Shown piece by piece: positions 45,601 through 53,562 of a DNA stretch of 64,000 nt. The position numbers were made by a program, and so were the translations under genes. Numbering within the stretch: the stretch's first letter is position 1; every line of letters begins with the position of its first letter. A model generated the notes under the pieces. That model did not search any database, had not been told where the DNA came from, and was given only the letters and a program-made list of their open reading frames with translations. Source of the stretch: Flavobacterium sp. (GTDB taxonomy: Bacteria; Bacteroidota; Bacteroidia; Flavobacteriales; Flavobacteriaceae). Where the stretch lies: contig NZ_JAIXYH010000070.1 in assembly GCF_027490375.1 (NCBI RefSeq), positions 1 to 64,000 of the forward strand, written 5' to 3'.

Positions 45601-45753
45601 AGGTTCAAACCAACTTTGAGCGTAGTGATTGCCAAAAAACATATGGATCAAGGCATCGTACGAATTTTCGAGTGTGAAAAAAATGACACTAGAGTGAAAT
45701 ACTACGCCAATTATTAATGCAATCAGTAAGTATTTATTTGATTTTTCTCGCAC
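42664..45753 (-). CDS. Large polytopic membrane protein (GT-C / PTPS-related type)
   Basis: 1029 residues. About 14 hydrophobic segments fill residues 1-640. The N terminus (DALIHMFFGNHYAQSWFEPWNYSWYTGFTVMGYPPLVHQ in the first external loop) resembles GT-C membrane glycosyltransferases and the 6-pyruvoyl-tetrahydropterin-synthase-related membrane family, with an acidic residue after the first helix. Residues about 665-790 form an NTF2-like domain (YYDALDFKEFERAHSYLYP), and the rest is a beta-rich soluble part. It could be the polymerase or a transferase using lipid-linked sugar. It is first of a three-gene minus-strand operon, divergent from the receiver-GT2 gene with a shared LytTR-like site. 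Confidence 0.8.
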   Translation of the reverse strand: MREKSNKYLLIALIIGVVFHSSVIFFTLENSYDALIHMFFGNHYAQSWFEPWNYSWYTGFTVMGYPPLVHQCIGLLSLLGGLKFGLITVAILAVILFITGVFRFSLVITGNRDVAGYAALVAVFSSSFIETLHIFGQLPSIIGISVLMHALPEIYLWIKTGTKKYFFTATSLIAVTVCSHHVTPLFGMIFFIFPLIGMTVMDVAREKVHAYAEINLKLFLNSLLSLWKRIVAFGVTAVFLILFCILPYWINSKKNPITQVPIPHGSRDNFLEVASSGLMFFLIPWGILLFILPYIFYRYFSKRYLFFGLSISLLTLLGTGGTTPIPLKILGSNAFNILTLDRFTLWAALMSLPIFGEFVYRLVEADLRTRIQEKFGSVYYKVISMFFAGAFLFMAIFTITLGFFRPFQPQKINTLPIVNFLNQDQHDQWRYLPLGFGDQMATLSYQTRALTVDGNYHSARRLPELTSRAVERLENSKFRGLEGIGSLQQFLTVPEKYNLKYVFSNDKFYDPILYFCGWHRLTQLENGIMVWEKLNVSPLPKILPFEEVPLYQKLMWGIIPMLTIVVAFILNIQMIFIQALKIKPVLPSDFLKFKSNYVLFPPKLLQLLQLWGGLILLVVFYCTYQFYLNNTPQLTAANVVKSYYDALDFKEFERAHSYLYPKAKKSLPQFLLETAVQDGVLNSYGKLDAVAIEELFQTENTAKVIAKTRWVTPLEIIEKNYTHDLVKEAGKWFILPSKVDADIPPDQFISNNKSAFFKHGRRILTTQQTYHDDVLKQPVLEILSAKLIRHNDKYVIIGEVQNVDNVPADVVLKATLYGKKDKRLASFNAKYEIKHKLLPMEISSFKVDFEDVAWVKNTDLKPKTFNPNEFSPSEITDQPLTFDIQCAGNVATTDLYTEVALSDMHIEKGLLRGTLFNYGIQESTIPQLLISYYNSNKELIYVDHYFMREGIRVQRKKSFDYKLLNLLSCKTIKSSLENCFVNGLNNAEISKAVVPNRKQIQNEQQLQRVKGAGFDYVKIEINNYIGNPR

Positions 45754-45814
45754 AAAGAGTCTGGTGTTTAATAGATACGGTAAAGATACTGATATTGAAA
45801 AGAAAATAGAATAA

Positions 45815-45869
45815 AACGCAACTACACTTATCCTCAGTTCATCGAATGAAAACCTACCATTGGTCTAAA
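45815..45869. promoter_or_regulatory. Candidate LytTR site between membrane protein and REC-GT2 genes
   Basis: GCAACTAC (45818), TCATCGAA (45839) and TGGTCTAA (45861) at 21- and 22-bp steps. The middle copy is exact to consensus; the outer two each have one or two mismatches. The block lies 65 nt from the membrane protein start and 70 nt from the REC-GT2 start, so it could control both. Confidence 0.5.
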
Positions 45870-45937
45870 AATCAAAACATGAACTGGTAAAGAAATATAC
45901 TTTCGCTCCGAAATTCAGAATTAAAAACTCTATCATT

Positions 45938-47122
45938 ATGAAAATATTAATCATCGACGACCAAGAATTAGTAGTGCTTTCTCTGTACAAATGTTTGACT
46001 GATTTAGGCTATCAGGTTGAAAGCTCAAACAACGTATTTGGTGCCATCAAAAAGTACGACGAATTTGAGCCCGATTTAGTGATAGTTGATATAAATATGC
46101 CGGTTTTAGAAATCGACAGCCAAAAGAATGATACTACAAACATTAATGAAAAAGCCTCTGGCTTAGAAATCGTTAAATACATAAAAAAGATTAAAAGACA
46201 CGCAACTCCAGTTATGATTTTATCCGGAAACAACGAAGAAGAAATCATTGTCAAAGGTTTTGAACTTGGAGCTGAGGATTATCTAAAAAAACCACTTAGT
46301 TTGAGCGAGATTGGTATTCGAGTGGGCAAATTATTAGGCACGCAAACCGATTTTACAGTAACCGACAGAGCCAGAAATAGAAACATTCAAAGCACTTGTG
46401 TTGGTGTTGTAATTCCGTGTTACAATGAAGAAAATAGATTAGCAGTTACCGAATTTAAAACATTTATTCATCAAAACTTGGGATATCATTTGTGTTTCGT
46501 TAATGATGGAAGTAAAGACAACACACTTGGCGTCTTGGAAGAAATCCGGAAATCAAATGAAGATCGGGTAAGTATTTACAACTGCGAAAAAAATGTTGGA
46601 AAAGCAGAAGCCGTTCGACAAGGAATGCTTCATTTAGCAAAAGAGAATCAGTTTGATTACATCGGATTTTTAGATGCTGATTTAGCAACAAATTTTGAAG
46701 ACTTCGACGAACTCGTACAAACGATAAACAATTCCAGCTACAAAATCGTTAGTGGATCACGTATAAGCCGCATGGGAGCCGCCATTCAGAAGGAATCTGC
46801 TCGCAAAATAATTAGTAAAAGCATTAATCTAATTATCCGAAAAGTATTGCAAATGGACTTCAACGATACGCAATGCGGCGCGAAAATAATGTCGAAGGAA
46901 ATCGTTGAAAAGACATTTCAGAAAAAATTCTTGACCAAATGGTTATTTGACGTAGAAATTTTTATGCGAATGAAAAAAGTTTACGGTAGTGAAAAAGCAA
47001 AAACGTTGATTTGCGAAAAGCCACTTAACCGTTGGATGCACGTAGATGGCTCTAAACTATCTTTAAAAGACTCCATGAAAATTGTCGGCCAAATTGGTCA
47101 AATCGTGTTACATTACCGTTAA
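45938..47122 (+). CDS. Receiver domain fused to GT2 glycosyltransferase
   Basis: 394 residues. N-terminal receiver (1-135): DD at 7-8, phosphoacceptor Asp51 in VIVDINMP, Ser96 and Lys118 in DYLKKPL. About 17 extra residues lie between Asp51 and the next helix (VLEIDSQKNDTTNINEKAS). C-terminal DPM1-like GT2 domain (about 153-394): VVIPCYNEENR, VNDGSKDNT (Asp190), KNVGKAEAVRQGM, and metal-binding DAD at 246-248. There is no membrane helix. The fusion implies phosphorylation directly alters sugar transfer, perhaps of a lipid carrier. No kinase is adjacent; the NO operon 14 kb upstream offers two plus an Hpt. The fusion is intact in a single frame. Confidence 0.93.
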   Translation: MKILIIDDQELVVLSLYKCLTDLGYQVESSNNVFGAIKKYDEFEPDLVIVDINMPVLEIDSQKNDTTNINEKASGLEIVKYIKKIKRHATPVMILSGNNEEEIIVKGFELGAEDYLKKPLSLSEIGIRVGKLLGTQTDFTVTDRARNRNIQSTCVGVVIPCYNEENRLAVTEFKTFIHQNLGYHLCFVNDGSKDNTLGVLEEIRKSNEDRVSIYNCEKNVGKAEAVRQGMLHLAKENQFDYIGFLDADLATNFEDFDELVQTINNSSYKIVSGSRISRMGAAIQKESARKIISKSINLIIRKVLQMDFNDTQCGAKIMSKEIVEKTFQKKFLTKWLFDVEIFMRMKKVYGSEKAKTLICEKPLNRWMHVDGSKLSLKDSMKIVGQIGQIVLHYR

Positions 47123-47214
47123 AACGAGTATCTAGGCACCAACTCGAACGAAATCTGCTGTGAATTCTGATACCAAAATGCCTCTCATCTTTAAACAGAA
47201 ACCACTAAAAACCT

Positions 47215-47456
47215 AAACTTTTAACCACAAAGATTTGATAGTAAGGAATTGTAGTTTACGAACCATCCTTCAATCCTTCAATCCTTCAATCTTTTAATCT
47301 TTTAATCTTTTAATCTCTAAATCTCTAAATCTTTAAATCTTTTAATCTTTTAATCTTTTAATCTTTTAATCTTTTAATCTTTTAATCTTTTAATCTTTTA
47401 ATCTTTTAATCTTTAAATCTTTAAATCTCACAATCTCACAATCTCACAATCTCAAA
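47215..47456. repeat. Octamer array with partial dispersed repeat unit
   Basis: ACCACAAAGATTTGATAGTA followed by a TTGTAGTTTACGAACCATC end (47224-47263) repeats the tail of the three units at 24.6-25.25 kb. It is followed by about 24 octamers of the AATCTTTT/AATCCTTC/AATCTTTA type up to the glgC stop codon. This fills the 337-bp gap between REC-GT2 and glgC; no gene or clear terminator is seen in it. Confidence 0.82.
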
Positions 47457-47459
47457 ACC

Positions 47460-48731
47460 CTAAACCACAAACCCATCCGGCAGAATCGCACCTTTTTTAA
47501 CCACAATAATGCCTTCTTTTACCGCAAATAAGGGCGTATTTTGGTTTGGTAAATGCGGACCGCCGTTCAAAACAACGCCATTTCCGATGCGGCAATTTTT
47601 ATCGATGATCGTGTTGTTCAAAACACAGTTCGTACCGATGCCGATGTTGATGATTTGCTTTTCAACGTTTTGTCGGATTTCTTCCAGATTTTGATAATAA
47701 TCGTTACCCATCAGGTACGAATTGGAAATAGAAGTACCGTAACCAATCCGACTCCGAATTCCAACCACCGAATGCTTGATCGCAGCACCATTAATGATAC
47801 AACCTTCTGCAACCACAGACCGATCGATAGTAGTTGCGCCAGTAATTTTCGAAGGCGGAAGTACACGAGCACGCGTGTAAATTTTCTGTGAATTATCGAA
47901 TAAGTTAAACTGCGGAATATCGTCTGTTAATCCCAAATTAGCTTCGAAAAACGATTCGATGTTTCCAATATCGGTCCAATAACCTTCGTATTGATAGCTC
48001 AGTACTTTATGTTTACCGATGGATTGCGGAATGATTTCCTTGCCAAAATCTTTCGTGTTCGGATTCGACATTAAATCGATAAGTAACTGTTTGTTAAATA
48101 TATAAATACCCATCGACGCCAAGTAGTGCTTGCCCGCAGCAGCCGATTCAGCGCTAACATCAGACGTCCACTCCGGCAACAACGATGCGTCTGGCTTTTC
48201 AATAAACGAAGTAATCCAACTTTGGGCATCGGTTTTTAAAATTCCGAATTCGGGTGCTTCTTTAGACGTAACGGGTAAGGTAGCAATCGAAATCTCGGCG
48301 CCGCTTTCGTGATGTGCTTTAATCATTTGGTTGAAATCCATTTGATAGAGCTGATCGCCTGAAAGAATTAGTGCATAATCGAATTGGTGATTTAAAAAGT
48401 GGTTCATGCACTGGCGCACCGCATCGGCAGTTCCTTGAAACCAGGTCGGATTGTCCGGCGTTTGTTCTGCGGCCAAAATATCCACAAAAGCAGTACTAAA
48501 ATGGCTGAAATGATAGGTGTTTTTGATGTGCTGGTTTAACGATGCCGAGTTAAACTGCGTTAAAACGAACATACGTTTGATATCCGAATTGATGCAGTTG
48601 GAAATCGGAATATCAACCAAACGGTATTTTCCAGCAATCGGAACTGCTGGCTTCGAACGTGTTTCGGTTAAAGGATATAATCGAGAACCTTGTCCGCCAC
48701 CTAAAATTATAGCTAAAGTACTTGTATTCAT
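47460..48731 (-). CDS. glgC: Glucose-1-phosphate adenylyltransferase
   Basis: 423 residues, standard length. The N-terminal nucleotidyltransferase has LGGGQGSRLYPLTETRSKPAVPIAGKYRLVDI, the catalytic-loop GTADAVRQ and SGDQLYQMD. The C-terminal left-handed beta-helix starts near 300. It makes ADP-glucose from glucose-1-phosphate and ATP for glycogen synthesis in the cytoplasm. The glycogen synthase gene lies 32 nt upstream on the same strand, forming a two-gene operon. No branching enzyme or phosphorylase is adjacent. Confidence 0.96.
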   Translation of the reverse strand: MNTSTLAIILGGGQGSRLYPLTETRSKPAVPIAGKYRLVDIPISNCINSDIKRMFVLTQFNSASLNQHIKNTYHFSHFSTAFVDILAAEQTPDNPTWFQGTADAVRQCMNHFLNHQFDYALILSGDQLYQMDFNQMIKAHHESGAEISIATLPVTSKEAPEFGILKTDAQSWITSFIEKPDASLLPEWTSDVSAESAAAGKHYLASMGIYIFNKQLLIDLMSNPNTKDFGKEIIPQSIGKHKVLSYQYEGYWTDIGNIESFFEANLGLTDDIPQFNLFDNSQKIYTRARVLPPSKITGATTIDRSVVAEGCIINGAAIKHSVVGIRSRIGYGTSISNSYLMGNDYYQNLEEIRQNVEKQIINIGIGTNCVLNNTIIDKNCRIGNGVVLNGGPHLPNQNTPLFAVKEGIIVVKKGAILPDGFVV

Positions 48732-48763
48732 GGAAATGTATTTTGTTTTGAGGTTTGTCTAGA

Positions 48764-49987
48764 TTAAGCTTGTTCCGGTTTAAAATTTGCTTGCACGGAA
48801 CGATAAAAATCGAAAGTTTGTTTTGCGATAGCGCGCCAACTAAAGTGATCGATTACACGCTTTCGACCCGCTTTTCCCATCGCAATTGCTTTGGATTCGT
48901 CGCGCAGCAGCTCATTCACCTTTTCTGCAAAAGCACGTTGAAAAGCCGCCGGATCCTTGGGATAAAAATCCGACTTTGAAACCGGCTCCAACGGAATTAA
49001 AAAGCCCGTTTCTCCTTCGGTCAAGATTTCGGGAATTCCTCCAACCGCGCTAGCTACTACGGGAGTTTCGCACGACAGTGCTTCCAAATTAATGATGCCA
49101 AAAGGCTCGTACAACGACGGGCACGCAAAAACGCGCGCCTTACTGTACAAAATGCGAACCTGCTCTCTCGGCAGCATTTCTGAAATAAGAATTACACCCG
49201 GCCGTGCTTGCTGCAACTTGGCAATCAACTGCTCGGTTTCTTGAGCAATTTCAGGCGTATCGGGAGCGCCGGCACAAAGAATTATTTGGCAATTCGCATC
49301 AAAATGATGTGCTGCAGCAATGAGTTGGGAAATACCTTTCTGACGAGTAATGCGCCCTACAAAAAGTACAAACGGAATGTCGGGATTGATGCCATAGCGC
49401 TCCAGCAACGAATCGTCGGAGGTAGGTGCGTAAAAATCCGGATCAATACCGTTGTGAATTACCGTGACTTTATCGGGATTTACCTGATACGAATCAACAA
49501 CATCGCGTTTCATTTGCTGGCTTACAGCAATAATCCCATCAGCTGTCTGGTAGGCATGTTGCTCAATCCAACGTGAAAGAAAATAGCCGTTTCCGAGCTG
49601 CTCGACTTTCCAGGGTCGTTGCGATTCCAAACTGTGAGTTGTAAGAATCAACGGCACTTGTAATAATTGTCTGGAAAAAACGCCGGCTAAATGGGTATAC
49701 CAAGTATGACAGTGTATGACGTCTGCCGTTGGTGTAGCGGCGGAGATATCAACGTTTCGAATTAAATGTTGAAATAACTTCACTTGAAAAGCAGCCGATT
49801 GTAGTATTTCGTCATTGGCTTCGATGCCCTGTACATGCAGTCGTTCACTACTTTCGTTCTGATCGCCAAAACAGCGAACTTCTACTTCTGCGTGAGCTAA
49901 TAATTCCTGACAGAGAAAATCGACGTGTACACCAGCGCCACCGTAAATGTGTGGTGGAAATTCATTCGTAAAAAGCGCTACTTTCAT
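48764..49987 (-). CDS. glgA: Glycogen synthase (GT4/5 type)
   Basis: 407 residues, shorter than classical GlgA (about 470) and closer to the actinobacterial-type glycogen synthase/GlgM. Motifs: TNEFPPHIYGGAGVHVDFL, THSLESQRPWK, VIHNGIDPDFY, LFVGRITRQKG, and CPSLYEPFGIINLEALSCETPVVAS with the intact EX7E. It elongates alpha-1,4-glucan from ADP-glucose, or makes maltose-1-phosphate if truly GlgM-like. It is first in the operon with glgC. The symbol is given for the role; the subfamily is not certain. Confidence 0.85.
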   Translation of the reverse strand: MKVALFTNEFPPHIYGGAGVHVDFLCQELLAHAEVEVRCFGDQNESSERLHVQGIEANDEILQSAAFQVKLFQHLIRNVDISAATPTADVIHCHTWYTHLAGVFSRQLLQVPLILTTHSLESQRPWKVEQLGNGYFLSRWIEQHAYQTADGIIAVSQQMKRDVVDSYQVNPDKVTVIHNGIDPDFYAPTSDDSLLERYGINPDIPFVLFVGRITRQKGISQLIAAAHHFDANCQIILCAGAPDTPEIAQETEQLIAKLQQARPGVILISEMLPREQVRILYSKARVFACPSLYEPFGIINLEALSCETPVVASAVGGIPEILTEGETGFLIPLEPVSKSDFYPKDPAAFQRAFAEKVNELLRDESKAIAMGKAGRKRVIDHFSWRAIAKQTFDFYRSVQANFKPEQA

Positions 49988-50167
49988 GCAAAAAGTTGAG
50001 TTAATTTCGATTCCCTAAAATTGCAAATAAATTTAGATATTACAGGTAGTTTAACCTATATATTAACTCAACATTCAAAATTAAACGCGATTTCTAGCGA
50101 ATTCGACAAGCATTTGAATTTTTGTTACTAAAGGTCGTAACCGACGACTCATTATAAAACTCACGAA

Positions 50168-51232
50168 ATGAAAATTAGCGCACCAATTCTGATTTTTCTG
50201 CTAGTGCCGTTCCTCAACATTAACGCACAAAACTGGAAGCAACTCAACACCGAACCTTACGCAGGTAAACAAGACGACATCTGCTTCATCAATGAAAATA
50301 CCGGCTGGTATGTAAATGGATTCGGAAAAGTTTTTCACACCAATAACGGCGGCGAAACCTGGACCAAACAATGGGAACAAAAAGGCAGCTTTTTTAGAAC
50401 CGTTGCTTTTATCAACGATCAGGTGGGTTTTGTCGGAACCGTAGGCACCGAGTATTTTCCAAACGTAACCGACACCATTCCGCTCTATCGAACCCGCGAC
50501 GGCGGTACATCTTGGGAAGCCGTTTCGTATAAGGGTCCGTATGTGAAAGGATTATGCGCCATCGATGTGGTTAAAGAACAATACATCAATCACGGAAACA
50601 TCGACTACAAATACCATCTTTTTGCTGTGGGCCGTGTCGGAAGCCCTGCAAACCTGCTCGTTTCGCACGACGGCGGGGAAACTTGGCAATCGAAATCGCT
50701 GCAAAACGATTGCAAAATGCTGTTCGATATTAAAATGTTGAATAAAAACCTTGGATTTGCCTGTGCCGCCAGCAGCGACGATATTTCGCAATCCCATGCC
50801 GTAATCCTCAAAACAACCGATGGCGGCAATTCCTGGAAAAAAGTATACCAATCGGCACGACTGTTCGAAACGACCTGGAAAGTTTCATTTCCGACGCCGC
50901 AAGTGGGTTACGTAACGATACAATCGTACAATCCCGATCCAAACGTCAAGCAACAACGTATCGCCAAAACAACCGACGGCGGCGAAACATGGACGGAAAT
51001 CAATCTCATTGAAGATGCCGCTGCGCGCGAATTTGGAATTGGTTTTATCGATGAAAATCACGGATTTGTTGGTACGATGAACAGCGGTTTCGAAACCAAA
51101 GACGGTGGAAAAACCTGGACGAAAATCGATCTGGGTCGCGCTTGTAACAAAATTCGCATCTACCGCAACAGCGCCAACAAAGTTTACGGCTACGCTATTG
51201 GCGTGAATGTTTTTAAATGGACGGAAGAGTAA
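50168..51232 (+). CDS. Secreted YCF48/BNR-repeat beta-propeller protein
   Basis: 354 residues. Signal peptide (1-20, FLNINA-QNW). At least six Asp-box repeats of the form (S/T)xDGGxTW are spread through the chain (TNNGGETW, TRDGGTSW, SHDGGETW, TTDGGNSW, TTDGGETW, TKDGGKTW), indicating a beta-propeller as in sialidases and photosystem factor YCF48. No sialidase catalytic arginine triad was recognised, so enzyme activity is doubtful. Likely periplasmic or surface; function unknown. It appears monocistronic. Confidence 0.82.
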   Translation: MKISAPILIFLLVPFLNINAQNWKQLNTEPYAGKQDDICFINENTGWYVNGFGKVFHTNNGGETWTKQWEQKGSFFRTVAFINDQVGFVGTVGTEYFPNVTDTIPLYRTRDGGTSWEAVSYKGPYVKGLCAIDVVKEQYINHGNIDYKYHLFAVGRVGSPANLLVSHDGGETWQSKSLQNDCKMLFDIKMLNKNLGFACAASSDDISQSHAVILKTTDGGNSWKKVYQSARLFETTWKVSFPTPQVGYVTIQSYNPDPNVKQQRIAKTTDGGETWTEINLIEDAAAREFGIGFIDENHGFVGTMNSGFETKDGGKTWTKIDLGRACNKIRIYRNSANKVYGYAIGVNVFKWTEE

Positions 51233-51336
51233 TTGGTCGAAAACCGAATTTTGCTAGCCGAATGCTCCTCTGCGAAAGCATATTAAACTGTGAACAACTG
51301 CCTGATAAATATTCTTAATTCTGCTAGTCAGTTTTT

Positions 51337-51344
51337 TATCTTTG
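51337..51344 (+). promoter_or_regulatory. -7 element of the transketolase operon
   Basis: TATCTTTG matches TAnnTTTG 23 nt before the ATG at 51368. No TTG at the usual -33 distance was seen. Confidence 0.5.
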
Positions 51345-51367
51345 CCGCTTCTAACTCAAATTAGCTT

Positions 51368-52219
51368 ATGAAGCGAAACACACAACAACTCCAAGACCTA
51401 TGCATTCAGGTTCGACGCGACATCCTGCGCATGGTACACGCGGTAAATTCTGGGCATCCCGGTGGATCACTCGGCTGTACCGAATTTTTCGTAGCTCTGT
51501 ACCAAAACATCATGGATCGCAAAGAAACATTCGATATGAATGGCGTAGGCGAAGACATTTTTTTCTTATCAAACGGACACATTTCGCCGGTGTTCTACAG
51601 CGTTTTAGCGCGTTCGGGCTATTTTCCAGTTTCCGAATTAGCCACGTTCCGACACATTAACTCGCGTTTGCAAGGACATCCAACTACACACGAGAAACTT
51701 CCGGGTGTACGAATCGCTTCAGGTTCGTTAGGACAAGGTTTATCGGTAGCCATTGGTGCTGCACAAGCGAAGAAATTAAACGGCGACAGCAAATTGGTGT
51801 ACTCGCTGCACGGCGATGGCGAATTGCAGGAAGGTCAGAATTGGGAAGCAATCATGTATGCTTCGGCTAAACACGTAGACAACTTAATCGCTACAATCGA
51901 TTTAAACGGAAAGCAAATCGACGGATCGACCGACGAAGTATTGGCTATGGGAAGTTTGCGAGCTAAGTTCGAAGCCTTCGATTGGACGGTAATCGAAATT
52001 AAAGAAGGTAACAACCTTGACGCAATTATTTCCGGCATGAACGAAGCCAAATCGCTTACCGGAAAAGGAAAACCCGTTTGTGTGTTATTGCATACCGAAA
52101 TGGGTCACGGCGTTGATTACATGATGCACACGCACGCATGGCACGGAAAAGCGCCAAACGATGCGCAATTAGAAGCCGCTTTGGCACAAAACACCACTAC
52201 TCAAGAAACCGATTACTAG
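51368..52219 (+). CDS. Transketolase, N-terminal subunit
   Basis: 283 residues covering the thiamine-diphosphate-binding half: SGHPGGSLG, FFLSNGHISPVFYS, the GSLGQGLS block and HGDGELQEGQNWEA (GDG...N metal/ThDP motif). It needs the C-terminal subunit encoded 1 nt downstream for the two-carbon transfer reactions of the pentose phosphate pathway. Split transketolases are normal in Bacteroidota and archaea, so this is not a frameshift. Confidence 0.95.
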   Translation: MKRNTQQLQDLCIQVRRDILRMVHAVNSGHPGGSLGCTEFFVALYQNIMDRKETFDMNGVGEDIFFLSNGHISPVFYSVLARSGYFPVSELATFRHINSRLQGHPTTHEKLPGVRIASGSLGQGLSVAIGAAQAKKLNGDSKLVYSLHGDGELQEGQNWEAIMYASAKHVDNLIATIDLNGKQIDGSTDEVLAMGSLRAKFEAFDWTVIEIKEGNNLDAIISGMNEAKSLTGKGKPVCVLLHTEMGHGVDYMMHTHAWHGKAPNDAQLEAALAQNTTTQETDY

Positions 52220-52220
52220 C

Positions 52221-53174
52221 ATGAAAAAATATACAAACACGGGAAGTAAAGACACGCGCTCAGGATTTGGCGCCGGTTTAACGGAACTTGGACTTAAAAA
52301 CCCGAATGTGGTTGCGCTTTGTGCCGACTTAATCGGTTCGTTGAAAATGGACGATTTTAAAAAGAATCATCCCGACCGATTTTTTCAAGTGGGTATTGCT
52401 GAAGCGAATATGATTGGAATTGCGGCCGGTTTAACCATTGGCGGTAAAATTCCGTTTACGGGAACTTTTGCTAACTTTTCTACCGGACGCGTGTACGATC
52501 AAATCCGTCAGTCGGTGGCCTATTCAGATAAGAATGTGAAAATATGTGCGTCGCACGCCGGTTTAACGCTGGGCGAAGACGGCGCTACGCACCAGATTTT
52601 AGAAGATATTGGTTTGATGAAAATGCTTCCGGGCATGACCGTTATCAATACTTGCGATTACAACCAAACCAAAGCGGCTACTTTGGCCATTGCCGACCAC
52701 CACGGACCGGTTTATTTGCGTTTCGGACGCCCAGTGGTTCCGAATTTTATGCCTGCAGATGAGCCGTTTGTGATTGGAAAAGCCGTGCATTTGCAAGAAG
52801 GAACCGACGTTACGATTGTAGCTACCGGTCATTTGGTCTGGGAAGCGCTTTTAGCTGCCGAAGCCCTCGAAGCAGAAGGAATTTCGGCTGATGTTTTGAA
52901 CATCCACACAATTAAGCCGTTAGATGAGGAAGCTATCTTGCAATCGGTTGCAAAAACAGGCTGTATAGTTACTGCCGAAGAGCACAACTTTTTAGGTGGT
53001 TTGGGCGAAAGCGTTTCGCTCGTTTTGGCACTAAATAACCCACGTCCGCAAGAGTTTGTAGCGGTAAACGACAGCTTTGGTGAAAGCGGTACGCCCGAAC
53101 AATTGATGGAAAAGTACGGTTTAAACGCCGCATCGATTGTGGCAAAAGCTAAAAAAGTTATCGCAAGAAAATAA
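52221..53174 (+). CDS. Transketolase, C-terminal subunit
   Basis: 317 residues with the pyrimidine-binding domain (DLIGSLKMDDF, VGIAEANMIGIAAGL with the catalytic glutamate, SHAGLTLGEDGATHQ) and the transketolase C-terminal domain (ITAEEH-type VTAEEHNFLGGLGESV). It pairs with the N-terminal subunit encoded immediately upstream. A hairpin terminator lies about 100 nt downstream. Confidence 0.95.
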   Translation: MKKYTNTGSKDTRSGFGAGLTELGLKNPNVVALCADLIGSLKMDDFKKNHPDRFFQVGIAEANMIGIAAGLTIGGKIPFTGTFANFSTGRVYDQIRQSVAYSDKNVKICASHAGLTLGEDGATHQILEDIGLMKMLPGMTVINTCDYNQTKAATLAIADHHGPVYLRFGRPVVPNFMPADEPFVIGKAVHLQEGTDVTIVATGHLVWEALLAAEALEAEGISADVLNIHTIKPLDEEAILQSVAKTGCIVTAEEHNFLGGLGESVSLVLALNNPRPQEFVAVNDSFGESGTPEQLMEKYGLNAASIVAKAKKVIARK

Positions 53175-53276
53175 TTTTAGTGGTTTTTTAGGGCAGCATT
53201 TCGCGCCTTACACTACAAGTACACACAAAAAGTCGCACATCCTTAAGTCGTTTTTGGGCTTCCGTTGGTCGCCACA

Positions 53277-53306
53277 AAAAAGCCAAAGGCTGTTGCGGCT
53301 TTTTCT
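53277..53306 (+). terminator. Terminator downstream of transketolase operon
   Basis: Arms AAAAAGCC (53277-53284) and GGCTTTTT (53297-53304), followed by TTTTCTTT. It lies 102 nt beyond the stop. The stretch between (53175-53276) shows no gene. Confidence 0.7.
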
Positions 53307-53440
53307 TTGCGCGCTTTCCGTTGCAGTCGCGGCTGCGGGCAATCGTTACCAAAAAACAATGCTAACAAACTATGTGTGTATCGACGACTTTCGCAGAGTG
53401 GATAGTTTCTTCTTTACTTATATTAAGCGCACTATTTTGT

Positions 53441-53562
53441 GTTAACGACAGCAGCGAAAACTTGCTGCCAGCGGCAGCTGCCGAGCAGTAACCCCATAGC
53501 TATCGAGGGCAGCGAATGGCGTGGCGTACGTCCGCAACGAAAATTAGGCACAGAAAACACCC
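53441..53562 (-). repeat. Dispersed structured intergenic element, copy E6
   Basis: Fills the gap between the convergent transketolase and FKBP genes. On the minus strand it follows the FKBP terminator T run as TTTTTTTGGGTG. It shares ACGCCATTCGCTGCCC, the ATAGCTATGGGG stem and GCTGTCGTTAACA with E4. Confidence 0.62.

Noticed and set aside
51368-53174. Transketolase split into two ORFs as a possible frameshift
   Set aside because: The two parts match the natural N and C subunits, each with its own start, as is usual in Bacteroidota.
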